NCBI GenBank assembly: GCA_016200545.1
Contig: JACQEO010000014.1
Span: forward strand, 84,472 to 148,471
Direction of reading: 5' to 3'
Source of the DNA: Deltaproteobacteria bacterium
GTDB lineage: Bacteria > Desulfobacterota > Binatia > UTPRO1
DNA length: 64,000 nt
Below are positions 8,827-17,475 of this stretch, one piece after another. The translations under genes were made by a program, and so were the position numbers. Below the pieces are notes generated by a model. It saw only the letters and a list, made by a program, of their open reading frames with translations. It ran no database searches and was not told the DNA's origin. Position 1 is the stretch's first letter; every line of letters begins with the position of its first letter.

Positions 8827-8904
8827 GCGGCCGGGATTCACTCCCGGCCGCGAGCCCATCGCGGAGCGCAGCGGAGCGGGGGCGGCATCAATTGAGCGGG
8901 GGCG
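8827..8904 (+). repeat. TTCAC-loop palindromic repeat, copy A
   Basis: A perfect 10-bp stem (GCGGCCGGGA with TCCCGGCCGC) closes a TTCAC loop at 8827-8851. The conserved tail GAGCCCATCGCG...GCAGCG...GAGCGGGGGCG runs to 8884. The last 11 bases of the tail, GAGCGGGGGCG, recur at 8894-8904. The element fills the convergent gap between plsC and mscL and stops 8 bp before the mscL stop codon. It might also act as a terminator, but there is no T tract. The other copies are at 19933-20023, 23932-23988 and 56113-56170. Confidence 0.85.
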
Positions 8905-8912
8905 TAAATCAA

Positions 8913-9320
8913 TCAAAACGCCGCCGTGCACCACTTGCAGCGGCGCGCCTCGAGCGCCACGACTTCCTTGCACTCGGGGCACGTCTTCGTGCTCGGCGTC
9001 GGCGCCGGCTTCTCGCGGAGGAGCGCCTTCGTGATCAGGAAGACGACGAACGCGATGATGATGAAGTCGACGAGGTTGCCGAGCACGTCGCCGTACTTGA
9101 GCGCGTTCACGACCGCTTTGCCATCGGCGCCGGTCGTCCGCGAGAGCACGAACTCCGCTTCGCGCCAACTCCCACTGGGGATGAGCAGGCTGATGACGGG
9201 CATCAGCAGATCCGCGACGATCGCGCTCACGACCTTGCCGGTCGCGGCGCCGATGATCACACCGATCGCCAGGGCCATGGCGTTCGTCTTGAGGAGAAAT
9301 CCCTTGAACTCGTTCCACAT
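8913..9320 (-). CDS. mscL: Large-conductance mechanosensitive channel with C-terminal zinc ribbon
   Basis: 135 residues. The MscL signature is at the N-terminus (WNEFKGFLLKTNAMALAIGV and the first membrane helix to about residue 46), and the second helix is GNLVDFIIIAFVVFLITKA (residues 81-99). The usual cytoplasmic helical bundle is replaced by a zinc-ribbon-like tail with two CxxC pairs (Cys114/Cys117 and Cys128/Cys131). The channel opens under membrane tension to release solutes in osmotic downshock. A strong AGGAGGT site 7 nt before the ATG fixes the start. The tail may bind zinc, but its role is not known to me. Confidence 0.93.
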   Translation of the reverse strand: MWNEFKGFLLKTNAMALAIGVIIGAATGKVVSAIVADLLMPVISLLIPSGSWREAEFVLSRTTGADGKAVVNALKYGDVLGNLVDFIIIAFVVFLITKALLREKPAPTPSTKTCPECKEVVALEARRCKWCTAAF

Positions 9321-9419
9321 GTTCGCACCTCCTCTCCGCGGCTGCGGAGACGGGGCCGGATCTTAGCGGGAATCGCCTACGATTCCAGGATGCGTCGCCG
9401 ACGGCGCGGGACGCAACGC

Positions 9420-10151
9420 TCAGGCAGCGAGCAAGAGCCCGGCGGCGAACGTCGCCGCCGCGGCGAGGGCGCCGATAACCGTCGTCTCGACTCCCGCCCG
9501 CCACCACGAGCGGCCGGTCACCACCGTCTTCGCAGCGCCGACGAAGAAGAGCGTCGCCAGGGTGAGCGCGATGGAGACGCGGAAGGCGGCGGTGACGCCG
9601 AGCACGGCGTAGGGCATGCTCGGCATCGAGGCGCCGAAGGCGTAGGCCAATCCGGTCGCGAGGCCGGCGGCGGCGGGCGCGCGCTGTCCGTCGAGCGAGA
9701 GTCCGAGTTCGTCGCGCATCATCGTGTCGACCCAGCGGCCGCGCTCGGCGGTGACGTGCGTCACGATGGCGTCGAGCACGTCGGCGTCGAAGCCCTTGGC
9801 GCGGAAGATTTCGCGCACCTCGCACCGCTCCGTCTCCGGGTAGAGATCCACCTCGCGCTCTTCTCGCCGGCGCTCCGCGAGGTAGTACTCGCGCTCGCTT
9901 TTCACCGCGAGATATCCGCCGAGACCCATCGCGATGGTGCCGCCGATCAGCTCGGCGACGCCGGCGAGGAAGACGACGTGCGGCGGCGCCGCCGCACCGT
10001 AGACGCCCGAGACAACGGCGAACGCCGCCACCAAGCCGTCGTTCGCGCCGAACACGAGCTCGCGCACGATGCCGCCGCCGGGAATGTGCGGTGCCTCGGA
10101 GTGGCCCCCGCGTCGCATGCGACGCGCACGGTCGATCAGGTAGCCGAGCAC
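9420..10151 (-). CDS. VIT1/CCC1-family iron/manganese transporter
   Basis: 243 residues from a GTG. The family N-terminus is visible as VRELVFGANDGLVAAFAVVSG. The second helix AELIGGTIAMGLGGYLAVKSE follows, then a hydrophilic acidic helix region (residues ~85-135: many Glu, EVREIFRAKGFD) that in this family binds metal. Three more hydrophobic segments close the protein. These transporters move Fe2+ or Mn2+ out of the cytoplasm, here across the inner membrane. It is divergent from the gene at 10206 with 54 bp between starts. Confidence 0.88.
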   Translation of the reverse strand: MLGYLIDRARRMRRGGHSEAPHIPGGGIVRELVFGANDGLVAAFAVVSGVYGAAAPPHVVFLAGVAELIGGTIAMGLGGYLAVKSEREYYLAERRREEREVDLYPETERCEVREIFRAKGFDADVLDAIVTHVTAERGRWVDTMMRDELGLSLDGQRAPAAAGLATGLAYAFGASMPSMPYAVLGVTAAFRVSIALTLATLFFVGAAKTVVTGRSWWRAGVETTVIGALAAAATFAAGLLLAA

Positions 10152-10205
10152 ACGAGCACCCTAACGAGCCGGTACGGATATTCGCAATCTGAACTCGACG
10201 ACCGC

Positions 10206-11063
10206 ATGGCGATCAGGCATAGTCGTCGTCAGATGAGCGGTCGCAAACGGAGAGGGCGACGCCCTCCCTGGGATCAGCGCGAAGGAGCGGGCCCCCCGGG
10301 CCAACCGCGTTTCGGTCCGGCCGGGCAACCGAATGGATCAGCGCCGCCACGAGGTCCGGGTGGATACACCGGACCGTCGTCGGGAGCCTCGTTCGGTCAA
10401 TCGCGCTGGCAGGGAACGCCGGGAGGCCCGAGACCGCAACGCCCGGACGGCGGCAAGTCCGGACGCGGGCGGTGGTCGAACGGTGCACCCGGCGGACAGG
10501 GAGCCCCAGGGGGCCAGCGTCGCTGGTCTCCAGGACACGCCGCGCAAGGCGCCGGTGGGCAGTATCCGCAATCCCAGCGTTGGAATCGCGGCCGGCCGCC
10601 GCGCCCGACACAGCAGGAGCAGCAGCGTCGTCCGCTGCCACCGCCGAGCATGCCTCCCGGTGGCGAAGAGATCGACCCCTTCGAACTCTTCTGCGCCTAT
10701 CACCTCGGCATCACCGCCAACGACGGCTACCACATTCAGAACATCCACGAGGTCGCGCGTCGCTTCGGTACCAACGCCGGGGCACTGCGCCAGACCCTCG
10801 CCGCCTACGGCATGGATGCCGAAGATCTCGTCCACAGCGGCTTCGACCTCGCGAGCGCGCAGATCGACATCATGGTCGCGCCCGAAGGGATCAGCCGCCG
10901 CGAGCTCGCTCGTCCGCTCTACGACGAGTTCAAGAGCACGCCGCGCAAGGTGCGCGATTGGGCGCGAGAGATGGAAGAGGCCGGCCGCCAGATCGAGCGC
11001 ACCATCGGCAGCGATGGGCGATGGTCACCTCCCCCCCGCGACCGCGCCGGCAAACAGTCATGA
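10206..11063 (+). CDS. Protein with long disordered Gly/Pro/Gln/Arg-rich N-terminus and a conserved-looking C-terminal domain
   Basis: 285 residues. The first ~150 are low-complexity, rich in G, P, Q, R and S, with evenly scattered aromatic residues (RW, RF, GGY, SF, RWS, RWN). The C-terminal ~130 residues form an ordered, helical block beginning DPFELFCAYHLGITANDGY and containing VARRFGT, which reads like a helix-turn-helix, followed by LARPLYDEF. I do not recognise the family; DNA or RNA binding is only a guess. The start could also be the ATG at 10233. Neither has a clear ribosome binding site. Confidence 0.7.
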   Translation: MAIRHSRRQMSGRKRRGRRPPWDQREGAGPPGQPRFGPAGQPNGSAPPRGPGGYTGPSSGASFGQSRWQGTPGGPRPQRPDGGKSGRGRWSNGAPGGQGAPGGQRRWSPGHAAQGAGGQYPQSQRWNRGRPPRPTQQEQQRRPLPPPSMPPGGEEIDPFELFCAYHLGITANDGYHIQNIHEVARRFGTNAGALRQTLAAYGMDAEDLVHSGFDLASAQIDIMVAPEGISRRELARPLYDEFKSTPRKVRDWAREMEEAGRQIERTIGSDGRWSPPPRDRAGKQS

Positions 11064-11101
11064 CGGCCGGCGATCGATAGCGCCCCATCCTCCTGGACGA
11101 C

Positions 11102-11881
11102 ATGCGGGATCCGTTCAGCGTCGAGGGGAAGGTCGTCGTCGTGACTGGTGGGGGGACGGGGATCGGGGGCGAGATCGCCCGGGAGTTCGCTCGGCGTGGG
11201 GCGCGAGTGCTGATTGCGAGTCGGAGCGCGGAGCATCTGCAGGGGGTGGCGAGGGGGATTCGTTCCGACGGAGGGGTGATCGAGAGTCTGACGTGCGACG
11301 TGCGGGACGCGGCGCAGGTGGAGGCGATGATCGCGGCCGCGTACGAACGGTTCGGCGGGCTCGACGTGCTCGTGAACAATCACGGCGCGAGCTTCTTTCA
11401 GCCGGCGGAGGAGATCAGCCCGAACGGGTTCGCAACGATCGTGGCGATCAATCTCACCGGGACGTTTCTGTGCTCGAAGGCAGCGGCGCGGCGCTGGATC
11501 GCAGCGGAGCGCGGCGGACGGATCATCAACATGTCGTCGGAGGCGGGCGTGTACGGGTCGCCCGGCATGGCGCACTACGGCGCCGCGAAGGCGGGCATCC
11601 AGAACCTCACGCGCACGCTCGCGATGGAGTGGGCGCACCACGGGATCCTAGTGAACTGCATCGCGCCCGGGCCGATCGACACGCCGGAGGCGGGGGCGCG
11701 CACCTGGCCGACGCCGGAGATCCGCCGCGCGATCGCGAGCTCGACGGCGCTCCGCCGGCTCGGCCGCGTCGAGGAGATCGCCTGGCCGTGTCTCTTCCTC
11801 GCCTCCGAGGCGTCGTCGTTCGTCACCGGGCAGACGCTCTCGGTCGACGGCGGCCCGACGTCGTCGCTGTTCGTGCAATAA
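11102..11881 (+). CDS. SDR-family oxidoreductase (3-oxoacyl-ACP reductase-like)
   Basis: 259 residues. Classical short-chain dehydrogenase features are present: cofactor motif TGGGTGIG (residues 15-22), NNHG structural motif, catalytic serine in NMSSEAG, and the YGAAK Tyr-x-x-x-Lys pair, ending with SVDGGPT. The arginine after the first strand (SRSAEH) favours NADP(H). The substrate cannot be assigned. It lies 38 bp after the disordered protein gene on the same strand, but a functional link is not evident. Confidence 0.88.
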   Translation: MRDPFSVEGKVVVVTGGGTGIGGEIAREFARRGARVLIASRSAEHLQGVARGIRSDGGVIESLTCDVRDAAQVEAMIAAAYERFGGLDVLVNNHGASFFQPAEEISPNGFATIVAINLTGTFLCSKAAARRWIAAERGGRIINMSSEAGVYGSPGMAHYGAAKAGIQNLTRTLAMEWAHHGILVNCIAPGPIDTPEAGARTWPTPEIRRAIASSTALRRLGRVEEIAWPCLFLASEASSFVTGQTLSVDGGPTSSLFVQ

Positions 11882-11951
11882 CGCCACTGAGCGACCAGCC
11901 ATCGCGCAGCGATTGCGCGCGCGAAGCGGCGCGTGCATAGCTCGTCCGGGT

Positions 11952-13796
11952 ATGCGCTTCCTGCACGCGCTCGCGATCGGCGCCCTCGCCGCCGACGCGG
12001 TTGCGATGCCGCTAACGGCGGCGGCCGCGCCGGATCATCCGTTCGGCTCGCATCCGCTGACGTATGCCGCCGGATCGATCATGCCGAGTCACGTGAGCCA
12101 GGCGACGCGCGATCAAGCGGTGCGCGATTTCTACGACGCGTGGAAGGCGCGATTTCTGAAACAAGGCTGCGGCGCCGGTCGCTACTACGTCGCGACGGCG
12201 ACGCAGGCGGGCAACCTCACGGTCTCCGAGGGGCACGGCTACGGGATGATCCTCGCGGCGCTCATGGCGGGCCACGATCCGAACGCGCAGGTCGAGTTCG
12301 ACGGCCTCTTCCACTACTTCCGTGATCACCCCACGGCGACGCACGATCACCTGATGTCGTGGTACCAGAACACCTCCTGCGCCGACGCGGAAGGTAACGA
12401 CAGCGCCTCGGACGGCGACCTCGACATCGCCTTCGCACTCCTCCTCGCCGACAAGCAGTGGGGCAGCTGCGGCGCCGTCAACTACTTCGCCGAGGCGCAG
12501 CAGGTCATCGCCGACATCAAGGACGGCGAGGCCGACGCGAGCACGCGCTACGTTCTCCTCGGCGACTGGGTGTCGACCGGCGACGTCCAGTACTACCCGT
12601 CGACGCGCTCGTCGGACTTCATGGTCGATCACTATCGGAGCTACGCGGCGGCAACGGGCGATGCCGCCTGGTCCGGCCTCCTCGACCGCACCTACACGAT
12701 CGTCGACGCCGTCCAGGGCGGCTACAGCCCCGCGACCGGGCTCCTTCCGGACTTCGTGAAGAACCCCCTCACCGCGCCGCAGCCGGTGGCGCCGAACTTC
12801 CTCGAAGGTCCGAACGACGGCGCCTACGACTACAACGCCTGCCGCGATCCGTGGCGGCTCGCGACCGACTATCTCATCTCCGGCGACGCGCGCGCGAAAA
12901 CGGCCGTGCAGCGCATCGAAGCGTGGATCCGCGGCGCGACCGGCGAAGACCCGTCCGCGATCAGCAGCGGCTATCGGTTGAACGGCACGATGAGTCCCGG
13001 CGCCGACTATCTCTCGATGGCCTTCGTCGCGCCGCTCGGCGTCGGGGCGATGGTGGACGCGGCGAACCAGGCGTGGCTGAACGCTCTCTGGGACCTCGTC
13101 GTCGCGACGCCGATCACCACCGACGGCTACTACGAGAACACGCTGAAGCTCCTTGCCATGATCGTGATGTCGGGGAATTGGTGGGCGCCCGAGACGGTCG
13201 TCGCCGGCCCGTGCATCGCACCGACGTTCACGCCCGCCGCGACACCGACGCCGACCGACACGCCGACGCCGTTCTGCGCGCCGATCCCGGACGCAGGCTG
13301 CCGCACGGCGGTCGCTCCGGGAGCAGCCGCCGTCGTGATCGAGGACCGCACACCCGACACCAAGGATCAGCTGCTGTGGAAGTGGGCGAGAGGCGCCGCA
13401 ACGTCGCTCGCCGAGCTCGGCGATCCTCTCGCGTCGACGCACTACGACCTCTGCCTCTACGACGGCACTCCGAGCCTGATCGCGAGCGCGCTCGCACCGG
13501 CGGGCGGCACCTGCAGCGGACGGCCATGTTGGAAAGCGCGCGGGTCGGGCTTCAGCTACGCGCGGAAAGACCTCCCGCTGAACGGCACCTTCAAGCTCGA
13601 CCTGCGCGCCGGCGTCGACGGTCGGGCGCGCATCACGCTCAAGGGCAAGGGGGAACCGCTGGCAATGCCGACCCTGCCGATCGGCACGCTGCCCGTCACG
13701 GTCGAGCTGCACGGCGCCGGGATTTGCTGGAGCGCCACGTACGACGGCGGCGTGCGCCGCAACGACGCCGGCCTTTTCAAGGCCCGCTCCGACTGA
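11952..13796 (+). CDS. Secreted GH8 glycoside hydrolase with TP-rich linker and extra C-terminal domain
   Basis: 614 residues with a signal peptide (residues ~1-26, ending AAAA). The GH8 catalytic domain has the general acid in VSEGHGYGM (Glu93) and the conserved DGDLDIA (Asp154/156/158), giving endo-acting hydrolysis of beta-1,4-glucan, chitosan or xylan-type chains. A Thr/Pro linker (residues ~421-441) then leads to a ~170-residue domain that starts with a Cys-rich segment. That domain has WKWARG, YDLCLYDG and a closing CWSATYDGG, with six or more cysteines consistent with disulfides outside the cytoplasm. The C-terminal domain is not one I can name; surface or substrate binding is possible. 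Confidence 0.85.
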   Translation: MRFLHALAIGALAADAVAMPLTAAAAPDHPFGSHPLTYAAGSIMPSHVSQATRDQAVRDFYDAWKARFLKQGCGAGRYYVATATQAGNLTVSEGHGYGMILAALMAGHDPNAQVEFDGLFHYFRDHPTATHDHLMSWYQNTSCADAEGNDSASDGDLDIAFALLLADKQWGSCGAVNYFAEAQQVIADIKDGEADASTRYVLLGDWVSTGDVQYYPSTRSSDFMVDHYRSYAAATGDAAWSGLLDRTYTIVDAVQGGYSPATGLLPDFVKNPLTAPQPVAPNFLEGPNDGAYDYNACRDPWRLATDYLISGDARAKTAVQRIEAWIRGATGEDPSAISSGYRLNGTMSPGADYLSMAFVAPLGVGAMVDAANQAWLNALWDLVVATPITTDGYYENTLKLLAMIVMSGNWWAPETVVAGPCIAPTFTPAATPTPTDTPTPFCAPIPDAGCRTAVAPGAAAVVIEDRTPDTKDQLLWKWARGAATSLAELGDPLASTHYDLCLYDGTPSLIASALAPAGGTCSGRPCWKARGSGFSYARKDLPLNGTFKLDLRAGVDGRARITLKGKGEPLAMPTLPIGTLPVTVELHGAGICWSATYDGGVRRNDAGLFKARSD

Positions 13797-13800
13797 CTCC

Positions 13801-14622
13801 TCACCCCGCGAGCGCGGGCGCGACCCGGGTCGCGAGCACGTCGACGGCGCGGCGGAACGCATCGGCGTCGTCGTAGCGCGCCGCATGGACGAGGTGGGTC
13901 GCGCCCGCCGCGAGGAATTCGCGAGCGCGCGCCATCGCGGCGGCGGGATCGTGGAGGGGCAGCGCGGTGAGGACGACGACCGCAGGCGCCGGCTTACCGG
14001 CGTCCGCCATCAGCGCGCGCAGCCGCTCGACGTCCGGGCGGAGCGCGGCGGCGTCCCGCGCCATCGGCATCCAGCCGTCGCCGAAGCGGGCGGCGCGGCG
14101 GAGCGCGTGCGGCGCGGCGCCGCCGACGAGGATCGGCGGGCGCGATGGCCGCGGACGAAAGAGGAAGCGCTGCCCGTTCGCTTCCACTTCATCGCTCGCG
14201 AAGCAGCGCTGCAGGAACGCGAGCGTCACGTCTGTGACCACCGCGGCGTCGCCGCGCGCGACGCCGACGACGCGAAACTCCGCTTCCATCCAGCCGACGC
14301 CGACACCGAGGAGCAGCCGCTCCGCGGAAAGCTCTTGGATGGTCGCCACCCATTTCGCGGTCGCGAGCGGCGGACGGTACGGTAGGACCAAGACGCCGGT
14401 GCCGAGCCCGATGCGCTCGGTCGCGCCGGCGAGGAACGCCAATGTGGCGAGCGGATCGAGGTAGCGCCCGCCCGATCCTTCGGCGTCGTCGGGCGGAATC
14501 GCGATGTGATCCGCGACCCAGAGGTCGTCGAGATCGGCCGCCTCGGCGGCGCGCGCGCACGCGAGCAGGGTCGCGCGTGTCGACTGCGGACCCATGTTGC
14601 GGAGATATGCGCCGAGCTTCAT
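13801..14622 (-). CDS. LLM-class flavin/F420-dependent oxidoreductase
   Basis: 273 residues from the ATG at 14622; the open frame extends upstream but overlaps the next gene and looks non-coding. The N-terminus MKLGAYLRNMGPQST, then LWVADHIAIPP, ATERIGLGTGVLVLPYRPPL, LLLGVGVGWMEAEF and LVGGAAPHALRRAARFGDGW are characteristic of luciferase-like monooxygenases of the F420-dependent type. Substrate unknown. It overlaps no neighbour and is followed downstream by the convergent GH8 gene with only 4 bp between. Confidence 0.87.
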   Translation of the reverse strand: MKLGAYLRNMGPQSTRATLLACARAAEAADLDDLWVADHIAIPPDDAEGSGGRYLDPLATLAFLAGATERIGLGTGVLVLPYRPPLATAKWVATIQELSAERLLLGVGVGWMEAEFRVVGVARGDAAVVTDVTLAFLQRCFASDEVEANGQRFLFRPRPSRPPILVGGAAPHALRRAARFGDGWMPMARDAAALRPDVERLRALMADAGKPAPAVVVLTALPLHDPAAAMARAREFLAAGATHLVHAARYDDADAFRRAVDVLATRVAPALAG

Positions 14623-14662
14623 CGCGACCCGCGCCAGCGCACGCGCTCCTTCCCCTCCTCCG

Positions 14663-15082
14663 TCAGCGCCCGATCTCGGTCCAGCCGACGACCTCGACGG
14701 TGGTCTCGAAATGGCCGTCGTCACGATCGGGCAGCGGCGGTGCCGGCCGATAGGTGAACTCGACGCTCCCGTCCGGGCGCAGCTCGCCGTGCGCCGTGTA
14801 GTAGTCGACCCGACCGGGGCTGTCGTCGCCGGGCTTCTGCTCGTTCTTCCAGAACCACGTGTGGTGGACGAGCAGCCGCACGTCGCGCAGCGGCTTGCGC
14901 GAGCGGTTGACGAGCGTGCCCGAGACGACGCCGTTGCGCGTCGTGACGTCGCGCACGCCGACGATCCGCGACGGCTGCTCGTCGGCGATCAGGGTATCGG
15001 CGGCGCGGGCGACGCCGGCGCCGCTCAGCAACGCGAGGAGGACGACGATGCCGAGGATGGACGGGAAGGTTCTCATCGGCAT
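14663..15082 (-). CDS. Secreted protein of unknown function
   Basis: 139 residues with a clear signal peptide (MRTFPSILGIVVLLALLSG, cleavage after ARA near residue 27). The mature part is a beta-rich domain of about 110 residues with GTLVNRSRKPLRDVRLLVHH. This resembles the FxLYD-type extracellular domains in which a residue polarity pattern alternates, but I am not certain of the family. Its start is 4 bp after the stop of the DUF1232 gene, so the two form an operon. Confidence 0.7.
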   Translation of the reverse strand: MPMRTFPSILGIVVLLALLSGAGVARAADTLIADEQPSRIVGVRDVTTRNGVVSGTLVNRSRKPLRDVRLLVHHTWFWKNEQKPGDDSPGRVDYYTAHGELRPDGSVEFTYRPAPPLPDRDDGHFETTVEVVGWTEIGR

Positions 15083-15085
15083 GCC

Positions 15086-15583
15086 TTACTTCGCCTCCGC
15101 GCCGAGCGTCGGCACCGGATCGATCTCTTTCCACGTGCAGTAGCGGCGCAGCCCGGGCTCGGCGAAACGGAACGCCATCGCCATGACGACGGCGTCGTCG
15201 AGGGTGCCGATCCGTGGCAGGAAATCGGGGATGAGATCGAACTCGTCGACGAGGTAGGCGAGGCCGGCGGCGAGCATGCTGATCGTGAAGTACGGGATTT
15301 GCGGACACCGGCCGGCGGCGTGATCCTGGAGGCAAGTGAGCGCGAGCTCGAGCTGCGCGACGAGGAGCTTGCCGGCATCGCCGTCGAGCCGCTCGGCGCG
15401 CGCTCGCATCTCATCCTCGCTTCCGAGCAGATCATCGACGTCGGCGGGCGCGAGTGTGTTCGCGAGCTCCAACACGGCACGCCGTAGCTCCGGGACCGTG
15501 ATGAGCGGCGCCGACGACGGAGACACCGCCTTCGCGTGCACGCTGCGCGCGCGAGAGGGCCGAGGAGGCCTGTCCTGCTTCAT
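15086..15583 (-). CDS. DUF1232 (YkvA-like) membrane-associated protein
   Basis: 165 residues from the ATG at 15583, which has GGAGGAG about 8 nt upstream. The DUF1232 core is visible near the C-terminus: a hydrophobic helix followed by LVDEFDLIPDFLPRIGTLDDAVVM. The N-terminal half is a charged helical region not typical of the shortest family members. Function of the family is unknown; some members associate with the membrane. It is in an operon with the secreted protein downstream. Confidence 0.8.
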   Translation of the reverse strand: MKQDRPPRPSRARSVHAKAVSPSSAPLITVPELRRAVLELANTLAPADVDDLLGSEDEMRARAERLDGDAGKLLVAQLELALTCLQDHAAGRCPQIPYFTISMLAAGLAYLVDEFDLIPDFLPRIGTLDDAVVMAMAFRFAEPGLRRYCTWKEIDPVPTLGAEAK

Positions 15584-15692
15584 GGGCGTGTCTCCTCCAT
15601 AGGCCACGACACTCACGGAGGCAACGGCGCGGGGGGGCGCGGCGTCGCAAGCCGCGCCCCTCAAGTGACGATCGAGTGATGATCCGCGCGGG

Positions 15693-16295
15693 CTACTGCT
15701 GCGCGCGCTGAAAGGCGGGACGCTCGGTGAGCCGCTTCACGTACGCCTGGAGCGCCGGGTGATCGTTGAGGAGTCCCATCATGCCCGCCCAACCGAGGGT
15801 GCTGCCGATCATGACGTCGGCAGCCGAGAATTGCTCGCCGAGGAGGAAAGAGCGCCCCGCGAGCGCGTTCGAGAGGACGCGCGCGACGTCGGCGAACTGC
15901 GTCTTGCCCTTCTCGACCGCCGCCGCCGAGCGCTCCGCCTCCGGCAGCATGATCGTGTTGAGGAAGACCGCGAGCACCGGCGGCTCGAGCGTCGCCATCG
16001 AGTACAGCATCCACTGGTAATAGAGACCGCGCGCCGGCGTCCCGACCTCGGGCGCGAGCCGCTTCTGCGGGTACTTGTCCGCGAGGTGCATGCAGATCGC
16101 CGCCGACTCGAAGAGCGCGAGATCGCCGTCGATCAATGCCGGGACGGCGCCGTGCGGATGGATCTTCAGGTAGTCGGGCTTCTTGTGCTCGCCCTTGGTG
16201 AGATCGATGCGCACCAGCTCGTAGGGTTCGCCGATCTCCTCGAGCAGCCATCGCGGCCGGCCGGCGCGGGTCTGGGGACAGTAGTAGAGCTTCAT
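15693..16295 (-). CDS. Glutathione S-transferase family protein
   Basis: 200 residues. The N-terminal thioredoxin-like half contains MKLYYCPQTRAGRPRWLLEE, with KIHPHGAVPALIDGD supplying the cis-proline (VPAL) and FESAAICMHL the glutathione-binding acidic/serine pair. The helical C-terminal half ends ERPAFQRA. The first active-site residue is probably Tyr4/Tyr5 or Ser/Cys near residue 6. It has a GAGGAGG ribosome binding site. It would conjugate or isomerise small electrophiles in the cytoplasm. Confidence 0.88.
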   Translation of the reverse strand: MKLYYCPQTRAGRPRWLLEEIGEPYELVRIDLTKGEHKKPDYLKIHPHGAVPALIDGDLALFESAAICMHLADKYPQKRLAPEVGTPARGLYYQWMLYSMATLEPPVLAVFLNTIMLPEAERSAAAVEKGKTQFADVARVLSNALAGRSFLLGEQFSAADVMIGSTLGWAGMMGLLNDHPALQAYVKRLTERPAFQRAQQ

Positions 16296-16412
16296 CGTGA
16301 CCTCCTCTGTTGGGGTGGGGCTGAGCGCGCATCGTGGCGCCGTTGACGAGCTGAGTCCAGCCGGCGCGGCCGGCGGCGGCGCCCGATCAGCAACCGCGGG
16401 GGGCGCGCGCGC

Positions 16413-17471
16413 TCACACGACGCCGGCGCCGACGGCGGGCTGCTGCTGCGTCGCGCAGTGGAAGGCGCCGCGGCCCCAGACCAGCGCGGCGCTGTCGATG
16501 CCGACGACGCGGCGCCCGGGAAAGCAGCGTCCGAGGACGGCGAGCGCGGCAGCGTCGTTGGCGTGCGCGAACGTCGGAACCAGCACGACGGCGTTGCCGA
16601 CGTAGAAGTTGGCGTAGCTCGCGGGCAGGCGCTGGCCTTCCCACTCGACGACGCCCGGCATCGGCAGCTCGAGGATCTCCAACGGATGGCCGTCCTGATC
16701 GCGCGCCGCGCGCAGGCGTCGCAGGTTTTCTCGCAACGGATGGTAGTTGACGTCGGCGGGATCCGCCTCGACGACGGTCACGACCGCGCGCGCGCCGACG
16801 AAGCGGCTGAGATCGTCGACGTGGCCGTCGGTGTCGTCGCCGGCGATGCCCTCGCCGAGCCAGACGACGTGGGGCGCGTTCAGATACTCGCGCAGGTACT
16901 CCTCGATCTCGGCGCGTCCGAGCGACGGGTTGCGGTTCGGATTCAGCAGACACGACTCGGTGGTGAGGACGGTGCCGCGTCCGTTCACGTCGAGCGCGCC
17001 GCCCTCCATGACGATCCCGGGATGGAAGGCGCGGACGCCGAGGAGCGCGGCGATGCGCGCCGGCACGGCGTCGTCGTGGTCGTAGGGCGGATACTTCCCG
17101 CCCCAGGCGTTGTAGCGCCAGTCGACGAGCGCGAGCTCCGCGTCGCGGACGACGAACGTCGGCCCGTGATCGCGGCACCAGGGCTCGTCGGTCGGGATGC
17201 GATGGAGGAAGACGTGATCCGGGCGGACGCCGGGTGCCGCCACGAGAAGCGCGCGCACCTCTTCCTCCTGGGCGTCGTCGGACACATTGACGTGCACGCG
17301 CTCGCCCGTAGAGAGCGCCGCGACCATGGCCCGCCACAGCGCCGGGACCGCGGCGTACCGTCCGGGGAAGCTGATGCCCTGGCGTCGCGGCCACGACAGC
17401 CACGTCGCTTCGTGAGGCTCCCACTCGGCGGGCATCCGGTAGCCGAGTGCGCGCGGCGTCGCAGCGTCCAC
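16413..17471 (-). CDS. aguA: Agmatine deiminase
   Basis: 352 residues from a GTG. The family N-terminus ALGYRMPAEWEPHEATWLSW is intact. Middle motifs are DEPWCRDHGPTFV and VMEGGALDVNGRGTVLTTES, and GIAGDDTDGHVDDLSRF carries the catalytic Asp/His set. The nucleophilic cysteine is in the C-terminal GAFHCATQQQPA. It converts agmatine to N-carbamoylputrescine and ammonia. It starts 4 bp after the aguB stop, so both steps to putrescine are in one operon with the DEAD-box helicase upstream. Confidence 0.94.
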   Translation of the reverse strand: MDAATPRALGYRMPAEWEPHEATWLSWPRRQGISFPGRYAAVPALWRAMVAALSTGERVHVNVSDDAQEEEVRALLVAAPGVRPDHVFLHRIPTDEPWCRDHGPTFVVRDAELALVDWRYNAWGGKYPPYDHDDAVPARIAALLGVRAFHPGIVMEGGALDVNGRGTVLTTESCLLNPNRNPSLGRAEIEEYLREYLNAPHVVWLGEGIAGDDTDGHVDDLSRFVGARAVVTVVEADPADVNYHPLRENLRRLRAARDQDGHPLEILELPMPGVVEWEGQRLPASYANFYVGNAVVLVPTFAHANDAAALAVLGRCFPGRRVVGIDSAALVWGRGAFHCATQQQPAVGAGVV

Positions 17472-17475
17472 GACG

